A stretch of DNA of 6,953 nucleotides from DAOTZU01 sp034433995 (GTDB lineage: Bacteria > Chloroflexota > Anaerolineae > UBA1429): positions 1 to 6,953 of the forward strand of contig DAOTZU010000086.1 of the NCBI GenBank assembly GCA_034433995.1, in the 5' to 3' direction. Under the pieces are notes generated by a model. That model was given only the letters and a program-made list of their open reading frames with translations. It had not been told where the DNA came from and searched no databases. Every line of letters starts with the position of its first letter. Position 1 is the first letter of the stretch. Shown piece by piece: positions 1-5,829 of the stretch. The translations under genes and the position numbers were made by a program.

Positions 1-2
1 TC

Positions 3-692
3 TCGGAGCAGCTCTCCGCCGCTTTGCTGAAGGACGAGGGGAAGCTCAAGCGGGTGCTGCACATCCAGGATCAGTTCGCCAACCCTTACGGGTGCCTGTT
101 CAAGGCCACCTACCATCGTCCCTACAAGATGGACCCGCCCTTTGAGAACGCGGATTGCATCGTCCGCGAGTTCAAAGAGGACGGTCCCTTCGTCACCGTC
201 GTCGGCTGGACTAAGGATGATGTTGCCGCCGCGAAAGAGGCCGACCAGCAGCGTTGCCCCTGGCTGAAGGATGAAAAAATCCGCTCCAGCCTGGGCGAAT
301 GGCGGCCGTGGGCCGTTTGCGTCTGGAGCAAGGCGGGCTACTCCTGGGCCGGGTGCGGGCGGTTGGAGGATGTTGCCATCAAGATCGCTACCGGCAAAGA
401 GTACCACATGAAGGATTACTGGTATGTCTGGTGGTCCAAGCTGACGGGGATCCAATATTATACCAGCGTCACCATCAAGGGAGATCCCAACGTCCAGGCG
501 GACCTGGGCAAGGAGATCGCAGCCAACGAGCTCAAGTTCGTCATGGGTCAGCGGCCGCTCTCCGAGTGGGATGCCTACGTCAAGGACTTGATCACCAAGT
601 TCAAGGCCGGCGAGCAACTGAAGGCGACCCTGGCCGACCTGCAAAAGGCCGGCGCCAAGGTCACGGGCATCGACCCGCGCATTCCGCTCTGA
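3..692 (+). CDS. ABC transporter extracellular sugar-binding protein, C-terminal part (5' truncated)
   Basis: The reading frame is open from the first bases of the window (first full codon at 3) to TGA at 690-692, giving 229 residues. No start is visible; the TTG at 24 is an internal Leu codon. The signal peptide and N-terminal lobe are therefore missing. The C-terminal half looks like the LplA/LipO-type family 1 extracellular solute-binding proteins of oligosaccharide ABC importers: it has many aromatic residues (DYWYVWW, QYYTS) that could stack on sugar rings, and it ends with a signature-like stretch, ELKFVMGQRPLSEWDAYV, followed by an amphipathic helix. Known members are tethered outside the membrane and deliver oligosaccharides to two MetI-like permeases. 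Two such permeases lie downstream after a 245-nt structured gap, which supports the call. The substrate cannot be read from sequence; the downstream GH36-like gene suggests an alpha-linked sugar. Assignment as a solute-binding protein rests on the C-terminal motif plus context. Confidence 0.85.
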   Translation, partial: SEQLSAALLKDEGKLKRVLHIQDQFANPYGCLFKATYHRPYKMDPPFENADCIVREFKEDGPFVTVVGWTKDDVAAAKEADQQRCPWLKDEKIRSSLGEWRPWAVCVWSKAGYSWAGCGRLEDVAIKIATGKEYHMKDYWYVWWSKLTGIQYYTSVTIKGDPNVQADLGKEIAANELKFVMGQRPLSEWDAYVKDLITKFKAGEQLKATLADLQKAGAKVTGIDPRIPL

Positions 693-742
693 TGGCGTAG
701 CTCGCCCGATGCGCCCCGGTAGAGGACGCAGGGCATGCTGAG

Positions 743-774
743 GATGGGGCGAGCACATCAGTGCTCGCCCCATC
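743..774 (+). terminator. Perfect 14-bp hairpin downstream of the binding-protein gene
   Basis: Arms 743-756 (GATGGGGCGAGCAC) and 761-774 are exact reverse complements around the 4-nt loop ATCA. The hairpin starts 51 nt after the stop codon. No T-run follows (the next bases are GCCATAGATT), so it is not a classical intrinsic terminator. It may be a partial terminator or an mRNA-stabilising structure. In other sugar importers, such as malE-malF in Escherichia coli, hairpins between the binding-protein and permease genes keep the binding-protein mRNA more abundant, and the position here matches that logic. A GCTCGCCC copy at 700-707 could compete for the left arm. Confidence 0.6.
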
Positions 775-800
775 GCCATAGATTGGCGGCCCTGTCGCCG

Positions 801-880
801 AGCCCCTCGTGGGCGTGCTGGACGGGCGCAGCATAAGTGCGTAGCCTAGCCCCTTGTGGGCGTGTTTCATGACGGGCACA
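801..880. repeat. Diverged direct repeat, two copies (801-830 and 848-880)
   Basis: Copy 1 (801-830) and copy 2 (848-880) share AGCCCCT, then GTGGGCGTG, then GACGGGC, in the same order and orientation. They differ by a C/T change, a 3-nt insertion in copy 2 and a few substitutions. The unit-to-unit distance is 47 nt. The sequence is GC-rich and itself partly palindromic (CCTTGTG against CACAAGG in copy 2). This resembles dispersed intergenic palindromic elements more than protein-coding DNA. Only two copies are visible, so calling it a genome-wide repeat family is inference. Confidence 0.55.
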
Positions 881-895
881 AGGCCCCTAGGCTAC
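841..895. repeat. Imperfect inverted repeat / large stem-loop ahead of the permease gene
   Basis: GTAGCCTAG at 841-849 is the exact reverse complement of 887-895. Inside it, CCTTGTG at 852-858 is the exact reverse complement of 877-883. The two stems are separated by small internal bulges (CC against CCC) and enclose a loop of about 18 nt. The element ends 42 nt before the permease ATG. It overlaps repeat copy 2, so the structure may be a folded mobile palindromic element, or it may help set transcript readthrough or stability between the binding protein and the permeases. There is no T-run after the stem. Confidence 0.6.
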
Positions 896-920
896 GGGGG
901 AAACGGTGAGATATTCCACG

Positions 921-935
921 AGAAGGAAATAGGAG
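921..935 (+). promoter_or_regulatory. Ribosome binding site fixing the first permease start at 938
   Basis: Two purine-rich stretches precede the ATG at 938: AGAAGGA at 921-927, ending 10 nt before it, and AGGAG at 931-935, ending only 2 nt before it. The first has the more usual spacing. The longer reading frame could begin at a TTG at 854, but that codon lies inside the inverted repeat, has no ribosome binding site, and would add 28 residues (MWACFMTGTRPLG...) that do not look like a permease N-terminus. Confidence 0.65.
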
Positions 936-937
936 CG

Positions 938-1903
938 ATGGCAGAAACCACACTCAAGGCCGCTGTCGCCCTGCCGCGGGTGCGGGCCGAGCGCAAGCGG
1001 GGCTTCTGGGCCACCTTGCGCTTGCAGTGGCTGTTGTTCGTGCTCTTGGCGCCGGCGGTGATTTGGACGGTGGTGTTCAACTTTTACCCGACGCTATTGA
1101 CCATCCCGCTGGTGTTCAAAGATTACAAGATCATGTTGGGCATCTGGAAGAGCCCGTGGATCGGCTTTGCCACCATGAAACGGGCCATGGCCGCCCCCGA
1201 TTGCTGGCAGGTGCTGCGTAACACCATCATCATCAGCCTCATGCGCCTGGGGTTCGGCTTCTTTCCGCCCATCATCCTGGCCATCCTCACCCACGATCTG
1301 CGCATCAGCCAGGTGCGGCGGGCGTGTCAATCGGTGACCTATCTGCCCCACTTTCTCTCCTGGCCCATCGTCTGGGGCATCGTCCTGGCCATCTTTTCAC
1401 CCAGCAGCGGCGTGCTTATTACCTATCTACGGCGCATCGGCCTCAACCCGCCCGATATTTTTATTGATAGCCGCTACTTCCGCCCTCTGGTGGTCTTTAG
1501 CGGCATCTGGAAGGAGGTGGGCTGGGGCACCATCATCTATCTGGCGGCCCTCTCGGGCATTGACGTGGAGCTGTACGAGGCGGCCATTGTGGATGGCGCC
1601 GAATGGTACCACCGCATGTGGTACATCACCCTGCCGGGGATCAAGCCCGTGGTGACGCTGCTCCTCACCCTCAGCATCTCGGGCCTGTTGAACGCCGGTT
1701 TCGAGCAGGTGTACCTCTTTATGACGCCCCTCACCTACGACGTGGGCGATATCATCGATACCTGGGTCTTTCGCAAGGGTCTCTTGGGCGCCGATTTCAG
1801 CCTGGGCACGGCGGTGGGCTTTTGGAAATCGGTGGTGGGGTTGCTCTTGATCTTGGGCGCCAATAAATTGGCCAAGAAATACGCCGGCCAGGGCATCTGG
1901 TAG
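938..1903 (+). CDS. ABC sugar transporter permease, LplB-like (MetI-like fold)
   Basis: This is an integral inner-membrane subunit of a carbohydrate ABC importer, forming half of the transmembrane channel. From the ATG at 938 it is 321 residues, usual for LplB-type permeases. A basic N-terminus (RVRAERKRG, about 14-22) is followed by about six hydrophobic segments near residues 31-55, 93-118, 135-153, 183-207, 236-260 and 288-308. The EAA loop, which docks on the ATPase, is at about 214-235: EAAIVDGAEWYHRMW, then YITLPGI. The C-terminus (NKLAKKYAGQGIW) is also typical of the LplB group. It is followed after 15 nt by the second permease, so the two are almost certainly cotranscribed and pair as a heterodimer. 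No ATPase gene is seen in the window. The family assignment is secure; the transported sugar is unknown, with alpha-linked oligosaccharides suggested by the downstream glycosidase. Confidence 0.95.
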   Translation: MAETTLKAAVALPRVRAERKRGFWATLRLQWLLFVLLAPAVIWTVVFNFYPTLLTIPLVFKDYKIMLGIWKSPWIGFATMKRAMAAPDCWQVLRNTIIISLMRLGFGFFPPIILAILTHDLRISQVRRACQSVTYLPHFLSWPIVWGIVLAIFSPSSGVLITYLRRIGLNPPDIFIDSRYFRPLVVFSGIWKEVGWGTIIYLAALSGIDVELYEAAIVDGAEWYHRMWYITLPGIKPVVTLLLTLSISGLLNAGFEQVYLFMTPLTYDVGDIIDTWVFRKGLLGADFSLGTAVGFWKSVVGLLLILGANKLAKKYAGQGIW

Positions 1904-1918
1904 AGGGGGTAGCTCGCT

Positions 1919-2812
1919 ATGAAAATGACCTTGAGCGAAAAGATCTACCAGGTGTTCGCCCATGCCATCGTCATCCTGGTGGCGCTGATCTGTATCGTGC
2001 CCTTTTTGTTCGTCGTCTCGGCTTCCCTCACGCCGGAGGTGGTGCTGCGCCAGTACGGCGGCTATGTGATGTTCCCGCCCAAGATCACCTTTTACGCCTA
2101 TCAATTGGCGCTGAGCACGGGCCAGATGCAGTCGGCGTTAATGATTAGCGTGGCCCGGGTGCTGGTGGGGGTGATGTTGCACCTGACCCTCTGCAGCTTG
2201 GCCGGCTATGCCCTCTCCAAGCCCTATCTCCTGGGGCGCAGGACCTGGATCACCATGTTCATTGTCTCCTTCCTCTTTGGCCCTGGGCTGATCCCCTACT
2301 ATGTGCTATGCAAACAATTGGGGTTGATCAACCGCTTTTGGATGTATGTGGTCCCCGGCGCCGTGGGGCCGTGGAGTATTTTCATCTTTCGCCAGTTCTT
2401 CATGGAGCTGCCCAAGGAGCTGGAGGAGGCGGCGCGCCTGGATGGCGCCGATGAGCTGCAAATCCTCTTGCGGGTGGTGTTGCCCCTCTCCACGCCTGTC
2501 TATGCGGCGTTGGGCTTGTTCAACGGCGTGGGCCACTGGAACGATTTCATGACCTCGGTGATCTATGTGCGCAACCCCAAGCTCTACCCTGTGGCCATGG
2601 TCCTGCAGAACGTGTTGGCTTTTGCCCAGACCACGGGCATATCAGGCCAAGATATCTCCATGCTCAAAGATGTGGAACTATTGAAGCAGATCCCCAGCGA
2701 GACGCTCAAGATGGCCACCGTGGTCATCGCCACCATCCCCATCCTCTTGGTCTACCCCTTCCTGCAAAAATACTTTGCCAAGGGGATGCTCACCGGGGCC
2801 ATCAAAGGTTAA
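1919..2812 (+). CDS. ABC sugar transporter permease, LplC-like (MetI-like fold)
   Basis: This is the partner permease of the upstream gene: 297 residues, starting at ATG 1919 with a purine-rich AGAGGGGG at 1902-1909, 9 nt upstream. A second ATG at 1925 would shorten it by only two residues. Hydrophobic segments lie near residues 12-35, 74-97, 108-128, 140-160, 185-205 and 262-281. The EAA loop begins at E170 (EAARLDGADELQILLRVVLP), and the gene ends with a C-terminus typical of LplC/YtcP-type permeases (QKYFAKGMLTGAIKG). WNDF at about 207-210 and the PPKITFYAY stretch at about 53-61 are also family-like. It sits in the cytoplasmic membrane and would bind a shared MsmK/UgpC-type ATPase, since none is encoded nearby. 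The TAA at 2810-2812 lies 11 nt before the glycosidase ATG, indicating one transcript. Confidence 0.95.
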   Translation: MKMTLSEKIYQVFAHAIVILVALICIVPFLFVVSASLTPEVVLRQYGGYVMFPPKITFYAYQLALSTGQMQSALMISVARVLVGVMLHLTLCSLAGYALSKPYLLGRRTWITMFIVSFLFGPGLIPYYVLCKQLGLINRFWMYVVPGAVGPWSIFIFRQFFMELPKELEEAARLDGADELQILLRVVLPLSTPVYAALGLFNGVGHWNDFMTSVIYVRNPKLYPVAMVLQNVLAFAQTTGISGQDISMLKDVELLKQIPSETLKMATVVIATIPILLVYPFLQKYFAKGMLTGAIKG

Positions 2813-2820
2813 AAGAGGTG
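2813..2820 (+). promoter_or_regulatory. Ribosome binding site deciding the glycosidase start at 2824
   Basis: AAGAGGTG at 2813-2820 is close to the anti-Shine-Dalgarno complement. It begins right after the permease stop codon and ends 3 nt before the ATG at 2824 (5 nt from the AGAGG core). The alternative GTG at 2818 lies inside this site and so cannot be its start. The ATG at 2824 gives an 800-residue protein. Confidence 0.7.
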
Positions 2821-2823
2821 TTT

Positions 2824-5226
2824 ATGGAAAACAACGTTGCGCAGCATGGGTTTCTGCAGGTCGCTCCCCGCGGGAGCGACCTCATTTTGTGCGCGCCGGA
2901 TTGGCCGGCGCTCCACCTTGGCCCCTTGGCCAGCGCCCTCACCGTGGATGGCCGGGAATTGCGCCCCACTGCGGTCACGTTCCAGGAGGCGAGGGAGGGC
3001 GGCCGGCCGATACGTCTGGTGGTCAACGATTTTGCCCCGGCGCCCCTCAAGCTGATCCTGCGCTTCAGCGCCGGCCCTCAGGGGGGCCTCGTTTTGCGGG
3101 CCACGCTGGTTAATCTCTCCGGCTCTCCCATCACTCTGAATCGGGTGGCGCTGTTGGCGGTGGAGGAGGCCCACCGCGGGGAGCTGCGCTTCGGCCAAGA
3201 CCAGGAGCGGTGCCGCATCTACCAGGACGGTGGCTATGTGGGCGCGGTGCGCCCCTGGAATGAGATCCGAGAGGTCATCTACTCGCGGCCGGAATGGCTG
3301 CTTTACAACCCCACCGACCGCCGCGCCTTGTTGGTGGGCTATCTCACCTTCGAGCGCTGGAACAGCGTCATTATGCAGAGCTGCGCGCCGCAAGAGGGCG
3401 CTATACCGTGGGGCATCGGCTTCGATGGCGGCGATACCCTTGTGGACCCTGGCGAGACCGAGCTGGAGCAGGTGGTCTTGCTGCTGGGCCAGGACCCGGA
3501 CGCCCTTTTGGCCACCTATGGCGAGCTGGTGCAGCGCCAGTATGCCATCACGCCGCCGGCCAGGCCCCCGGTCACCTGGTGTAGCTGGTATCCCTACCGC
3601 CTGGGGGTGAGCGAGGAGCGTTGCCTGGCCAACGCCGCCTTGGGCGCCCAAAGGCTCAAGGCGTTGGGGCTGGAGACCATGCTCCTGGACCTGGGCTGGG
3701 AGGAGGGGTATCTCCCCTCCGCGTTCCGGGAGAACGATCAATTCTCCCACGGTCTCCAGTGGCTCGCCGAGCGGCTGCGGGAATACGGCCTGAAACTGGG
3801 CACGTGGGTGGCGCCCTTCTCCATCAGCGAGTTCGACCCGCTGGTCCGCGAGCATCCCGAGTGGCTGATCCAAGATGAGAACGGCCAGCCGTTGGATACC
3901 GGCACCTGGTTCTGGGAGCCCCACGGCAAGGTCTATTGCCTGGACCTGACCCATCCGGCCGCGCAAGAGTGGCTGCGGCGCAACATGGCCTCTTTGGCGG
4001 CCCGGGGCGTGCGCTATTACAAGACCGATTTCATCGGCATCGTCACCAGCCCCCGCGCGCGGCGGCGCCACAACCCGCGCATCGTGGCCGGCGGCGGGTT
4101 GGAGGCGGCGCGGATCGGGGCCCGGATCATCCGCCAGGCGATAGATTCCCAAGGGGAGAAATCCACCTGGCTCAATTGCGGCACCGAGACCGCCGCCATG
4201 GGCCTTTATGAGCTGCTCTATACGTGCAACGATACGGGCAACACCGGCTATGTGGGCTGGGATGTGCTCCGGGATGATTATCTCAGCGTGGCCTGCCACC
4301 TGTTCAAGAACAAGCGCTGGGCCATCATCCAGCCCTCCTGTCTTTGCGTGGGGCTGCCGGGCACCCTGGACGAGGCCCGTGTGCGGGCCACGGCCACCTT
4401 TATGTGTGGCGGCCAGGTGGATATCGGCGATGAGCTGATCTCCCTCCCGGAGGAGCGCTGGCAGGTGCTCCTGGCCACGTTGCCGCCGCTGGGCCAGGCG
4501 GCCAAGGTGTTGGACCTGTTCGAGCCCCTCACCGCTGAGACCTTGAGTTATACCGAGATGTGCACCGGCGAGCACCCCGGCCCCACGGGGAGCGCGCAAG
4601 GGGAGGCCGGTTGCGCTTGGCTCCTGCCCCTGGCCAACGGTTGGGATCGCTGGCAGCTCTTGGCCCTGTTCGATTACCGCGAGGCCAAGAAGGGGCAGAT
4701 CGCCCGCTTCAAGATCCCCTGGGAGCGGCTGGGCCTGGATAAGAGCAAGACCTACTGGGCCTACGAATTCTGGTCCGGCTCCTTCCTGGGCCAACTGCCC
4801 AACCCCATCGCCAACCCCCACGGCTATCGCCATCCCGGAGATCAACAGCGCTTGGTGACCACGGACGAGGCGGGGCACTTGGAGGTGGCCTTCTTTGGGC
4901 CGGGGGTCAAGCTGCTGGCTTTGCGTGAGACCCGGCCGCATCCCTGGGTGGTGGGGACGACCTTCCACCAGAGTTGCGGCATGGAGCTGGAGGACGTCCG
5001 TTGGGACGCGGCCCGGCGCGCGTTGAGCGGTGTGGTGCGCCGCCCAGCGGGGCACCAGGGGAGCATCTTGATCGCCGGCGCGGAGGCAGCTGGGGCGCAG
5101 GCCTGGGTGAACGGGCAGGCCGTCCCCTGCGTGCCGACGGCGTTCGGCGGGCTGGTGGTGCCGGTGGTCACGGCGGGGGAGGCCACGCCGTGGGTCGTCC
5201 AGGTTGCCGGCACACATCCTGCTTGA
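2824..5226 (+). CDS. GH36/melibiase-like glycoside hydrolase, cytoplasmic, specificity unknown
   Basis: This is a likely retaining alpha-glycosidase, 800 residues with no signal peptide, so it probably acts on sugar imported by the upstream transporter. Layout: an N-terminal beta-sandwich-like region (about 1-240), a (beta/alpha)8 barrel (about 248-565) and C-terminal beta-rich parts (about 600-800). The barrel opens with VTWCSWYPY (250-258), then LLDLGWE (287-293), the first two barrel strands of GH36/melibiase-like enzymes. YYKTDF (398-403) holds D402, the likely nucleophile (compare KxD in GH36). NCGTE (451-455) and CNDTGNTG (468-475) follow; D470 is the best acid/base candidate. GGQVDIGDELISLPEERW (529-546) matches the late-barrel segment of the group. 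The tail has FWSGSFLG and HPWVVGTTFHQSCGMELED, giving a total length like bacterial GH36 enzymes (700-800). Its position 11 nt after the transporter genes indicates the same operon. Alpha-galactosidase is the default guess, but the active-site surroundings are not those of the well-studied enzymes, so alpha-N-acetylgalactosaminidase or another alpha-glycosidase is equally possible. Confidence 0.85.
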   Translation: MENNVAQHGFLQVAPRGSDLILCAPDWPALHLGPLASALTVDGRELRPTAVTFQEAREGGRPIRLVVNDFAPAPLKLILRFSAGPQGGLVLRATLVNLSGSPITLNRVALLAVEEAHRGELRFGQDQERCRIYQDGGYVGAVRPWNEIREVIYSRPEWLLYNPTDRRALLVGYLTFERWNSVIMQSCAPQEGAIPWGIGFDGGDTLVDPGETELEQVVLLLGQDPDALLATYGELVQRQYAITPPARPPVTWCSWYPYRLGVSEERCLANAALGAQRLKALGLETMLLDLGWEEGYLPSAFRENDQFSHGLQWLAERLREYGLKLGTWVAPFSISEFDPLVREHPEWLIQDENGQPLDTGTWFWEPHGKVYCLDLTHPAAQEWLRRNMASLAARGVRYYKTDFIGIVTSPRARRRHNPRIVAGGGLEAARIGARIIRQAIDSQGEKSTWLNCGTETAAMGLYELLYTCNDTGNTGYVGWDVLRDDYLSVACHLFKNKRWAIIQPSCLCVGLPGTLDEARVRATATFMCGGQVDIGDELISLPEERWQVLLATLPPLGQAAKVLDLFEPLTAETLSYTEMCTGEHPGPTGSAQGEAGCAWLLPLANGWDRWQLLALFDYREAKKGQIARFKIPWERLGLDKSKTYWAYEFWSGSFLGQLPNPIANPHGYRHPGDQQRLVTTDEAGHLEVAFFGPGVKLLALRETRPHPWVVGTTFHQSCGMELEDVRWDAARRALSGVVRRPAGHQGSILIAGAEAAGAQAWVNGQAVPCVPTAFGGLVVPVVTAGEATPWVVQVAGTHPA
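2859..2911 (+). promoter_or_regulatory. Two tandem hairpins inside the 5' coding region of the glycosidase
   Basis: Hairpin 1 has arms 2859-2868 (GGTCGCTCCC) and 2872-2881, a perfect 10-bp GC-rich stem with a 3-nt loop, and is followed directly by TCATTTTG. Hairpin 2 has arms 2893-2899 (GCGCCGG) and 2905-2911, a perfect 7-bp stem with a 5-nt loop. Hairpin 1 begins 35 nt after the start of the ATG and encodes residues VAPRGSD (13-19). The stems would be kept open by translating ribosomes and could act as a weak attenuator or polarity point when translation is slow. Regulatory function is inference; the inverted repeats themselves are exact. Confidence 0.45.
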
Positions 5227-5251
5227 CGGGCACGATGATGGCCTCTACAAT
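5223..5251 (+). promoter_or_regulatory. Sigma70-type promoter for the MgtC-like gene
   Basis: TTGACG at 5223-5228 (5 of 6 matches to TTGACA) and TACAAT at 5246-5251 (5 of 6 matches to TATAAT) are separated by exactly 17 nt. The -35 box contains the glycosidase TGA stop (5224-5226). Transcription would start near 5258, leaving a leader of about 28 nt with the ribosome binding site AAGAGGA (5272-5278) before the ATG at 5286. The fit is strikingly good in such GC-rich DNA and implies that the downstream gene can be expressed independently of the sugar operon. Confidence 0.6.
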
Positions 5252-5285
5252 GCGGGCTATCATTCCCTGACAAGAGGATAGGGTC

Positions 5286-5771
5286 ATGTTGCCTTGGTGG
5301 GAGGTCACTCTGCGGCTCGTCGCGGCGGGGGTGCTGGGCGGGATCATCGGCTGGGAGCGGGAGACCCGGGGCAAACCGGCCGGCCTGCGCACGTTAATGT
5401 TGGTCTCCCTCTCGGCGGCCATCTATGTTCTGGCGGCCCAAGGGGCCGCCCTGCGCGCCGGTGAGCCGCTTGACGCCACCCGCGCCATGTCGGGCATCGT
5501 TCAGGGTATAGGTTTTCTGGGGGCGGGGGTCATCCTCCAATCCAGGGGCGAGGTGCGCTGGCTGACCACGGCGGCGGCCCTGTGGGCGGCGGCGGCGCTG
5601 GGTATGGCCGCCGGCCTGGGGATGTACCTCGTCGCCGGCGTCGGCGGGGTGTTGGTTTTCGGCGTTCTTCGCTGGGTAGTGGTGATCGAAGAACGCTGGC
5701 TGCGCAAGCCTTTCCGGGAAGCGGAACAGAAAAAAGGGACCAACGGCGAGGATGCACCGTCGGCCCCTTGA
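5286..5771 (+). CDS. MgtC/SapB family membrane protein, short form
   Basis: This is a 161-residue polytopic membrane protein starting at ATG 5286, with AAGAGGA 7 nt upstream. It carries two stretches typical of the MgtC/SapB/YhiD family: GGIIGWERE, RGKPAGLRT (18-36) and GIVQGIGFLGAGVIL (70-84). About five hydrophobic segments lie near 6-22, 33-52, 66-84, 93-110 and 112-133, followed by a charged tail (EERWLRKPFREAEQKK) and a short acidic end. Salmonella MgtC is about 230 residues, with an extra C-terminal soluble domain; this protein keeps only the membrane part, as many family members do. MgtC itself is linked to growth in low Mg2+ and to inhibition of F-ATPase; whether this applies to the short forms is not known to me. 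It lies 59 nt after the glycosidase, has its own likely promoter and is closed by a terminator, so it is probably unrelated in function to the sugar genes. Confidence 0.92.
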   Translation: MLPWWEVTLRLVAAGVLGGIIGWERETRGKPAGLRTLMLVSLSAAIYVLAAQGAALRAGEPLDATRAMSGIVQGIGFLGAGVILQSRGEVRWLTTAAALWAAAALGMAAGLGMYLVAGVGGVLVFGVLRWVVVIEERWLRKPFREAEQKKGTNGEDAPSAP

Positions 5772-5790
5772 GCAGGGGATTCACCGATGC

Positions 5791-5829
5791 ATGCCTGTCT
5801 CTCCAGATGGGAGGCAGGCATCATTTTTT
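5791..5829 (+). terminator. Intrinsic terminator between convergent genes
   Basis: Arms 5791-5803 and 5809-5821 form a 13-bp stem (ATGCCTG against CAGGCAT at the base, with two G-U pairs higher up) and a 5-nt loop (CAGAT). The spacer CA and then six Ts (5824-5829) follow. This is a textbook rho-independent terminator for plus-strand transcripts. The T-run overlaps the stop codon (TAA, 5830-5828) of the convergent minus-strand gene. In the minus direction the stem is not followed by a T-run, so termination there would be weaker. Confidence 0.88.

Noticed and set aside
854..937. N-terminal extension of the first permease from a TTG start at 854
   Set aside because: The TTG lies inside the inverted repeat and has no ribosome binding site; the extra residues are not permease-like, and a good start exists at 938.
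1427..2104. A 225-codon minus-strand open frame spanning the junction of the two permease genes
   Set aside because: It is very rich in His, Asp, Gln and Arg, crosses two well-supported plus-strand genes and shows no domain; it is a shadow of hydrophobic plus-strand codons.
2860..2880. Resemblance of the palindrome GTCGCTCCC...GGGAGCGAC to type I-C CRISPR repeats
   Set aside because: There is one copy only, no spacers, no conserved repeat 3' end (GTGGATTGAAAC-like) and it lies inside a coding gene; no CRISPR array or cas gene is present in the window.
2809..5217. An 802-codon open frame on the minus strand covering the whole glycosidase gene
   Set aside because: Its codons are exactly in register with those of the plus-strand gene, so it stays open simply because the plus-strand gene avoids TTA, CTA and TCA codons, which are rare in GC-rich DNA. 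The translation is low-complexity (rich in G, A, Q, H, R, P) and matches no family that I recognise, while the plus strand has clear GH36 motifs and a ribosome binding site.
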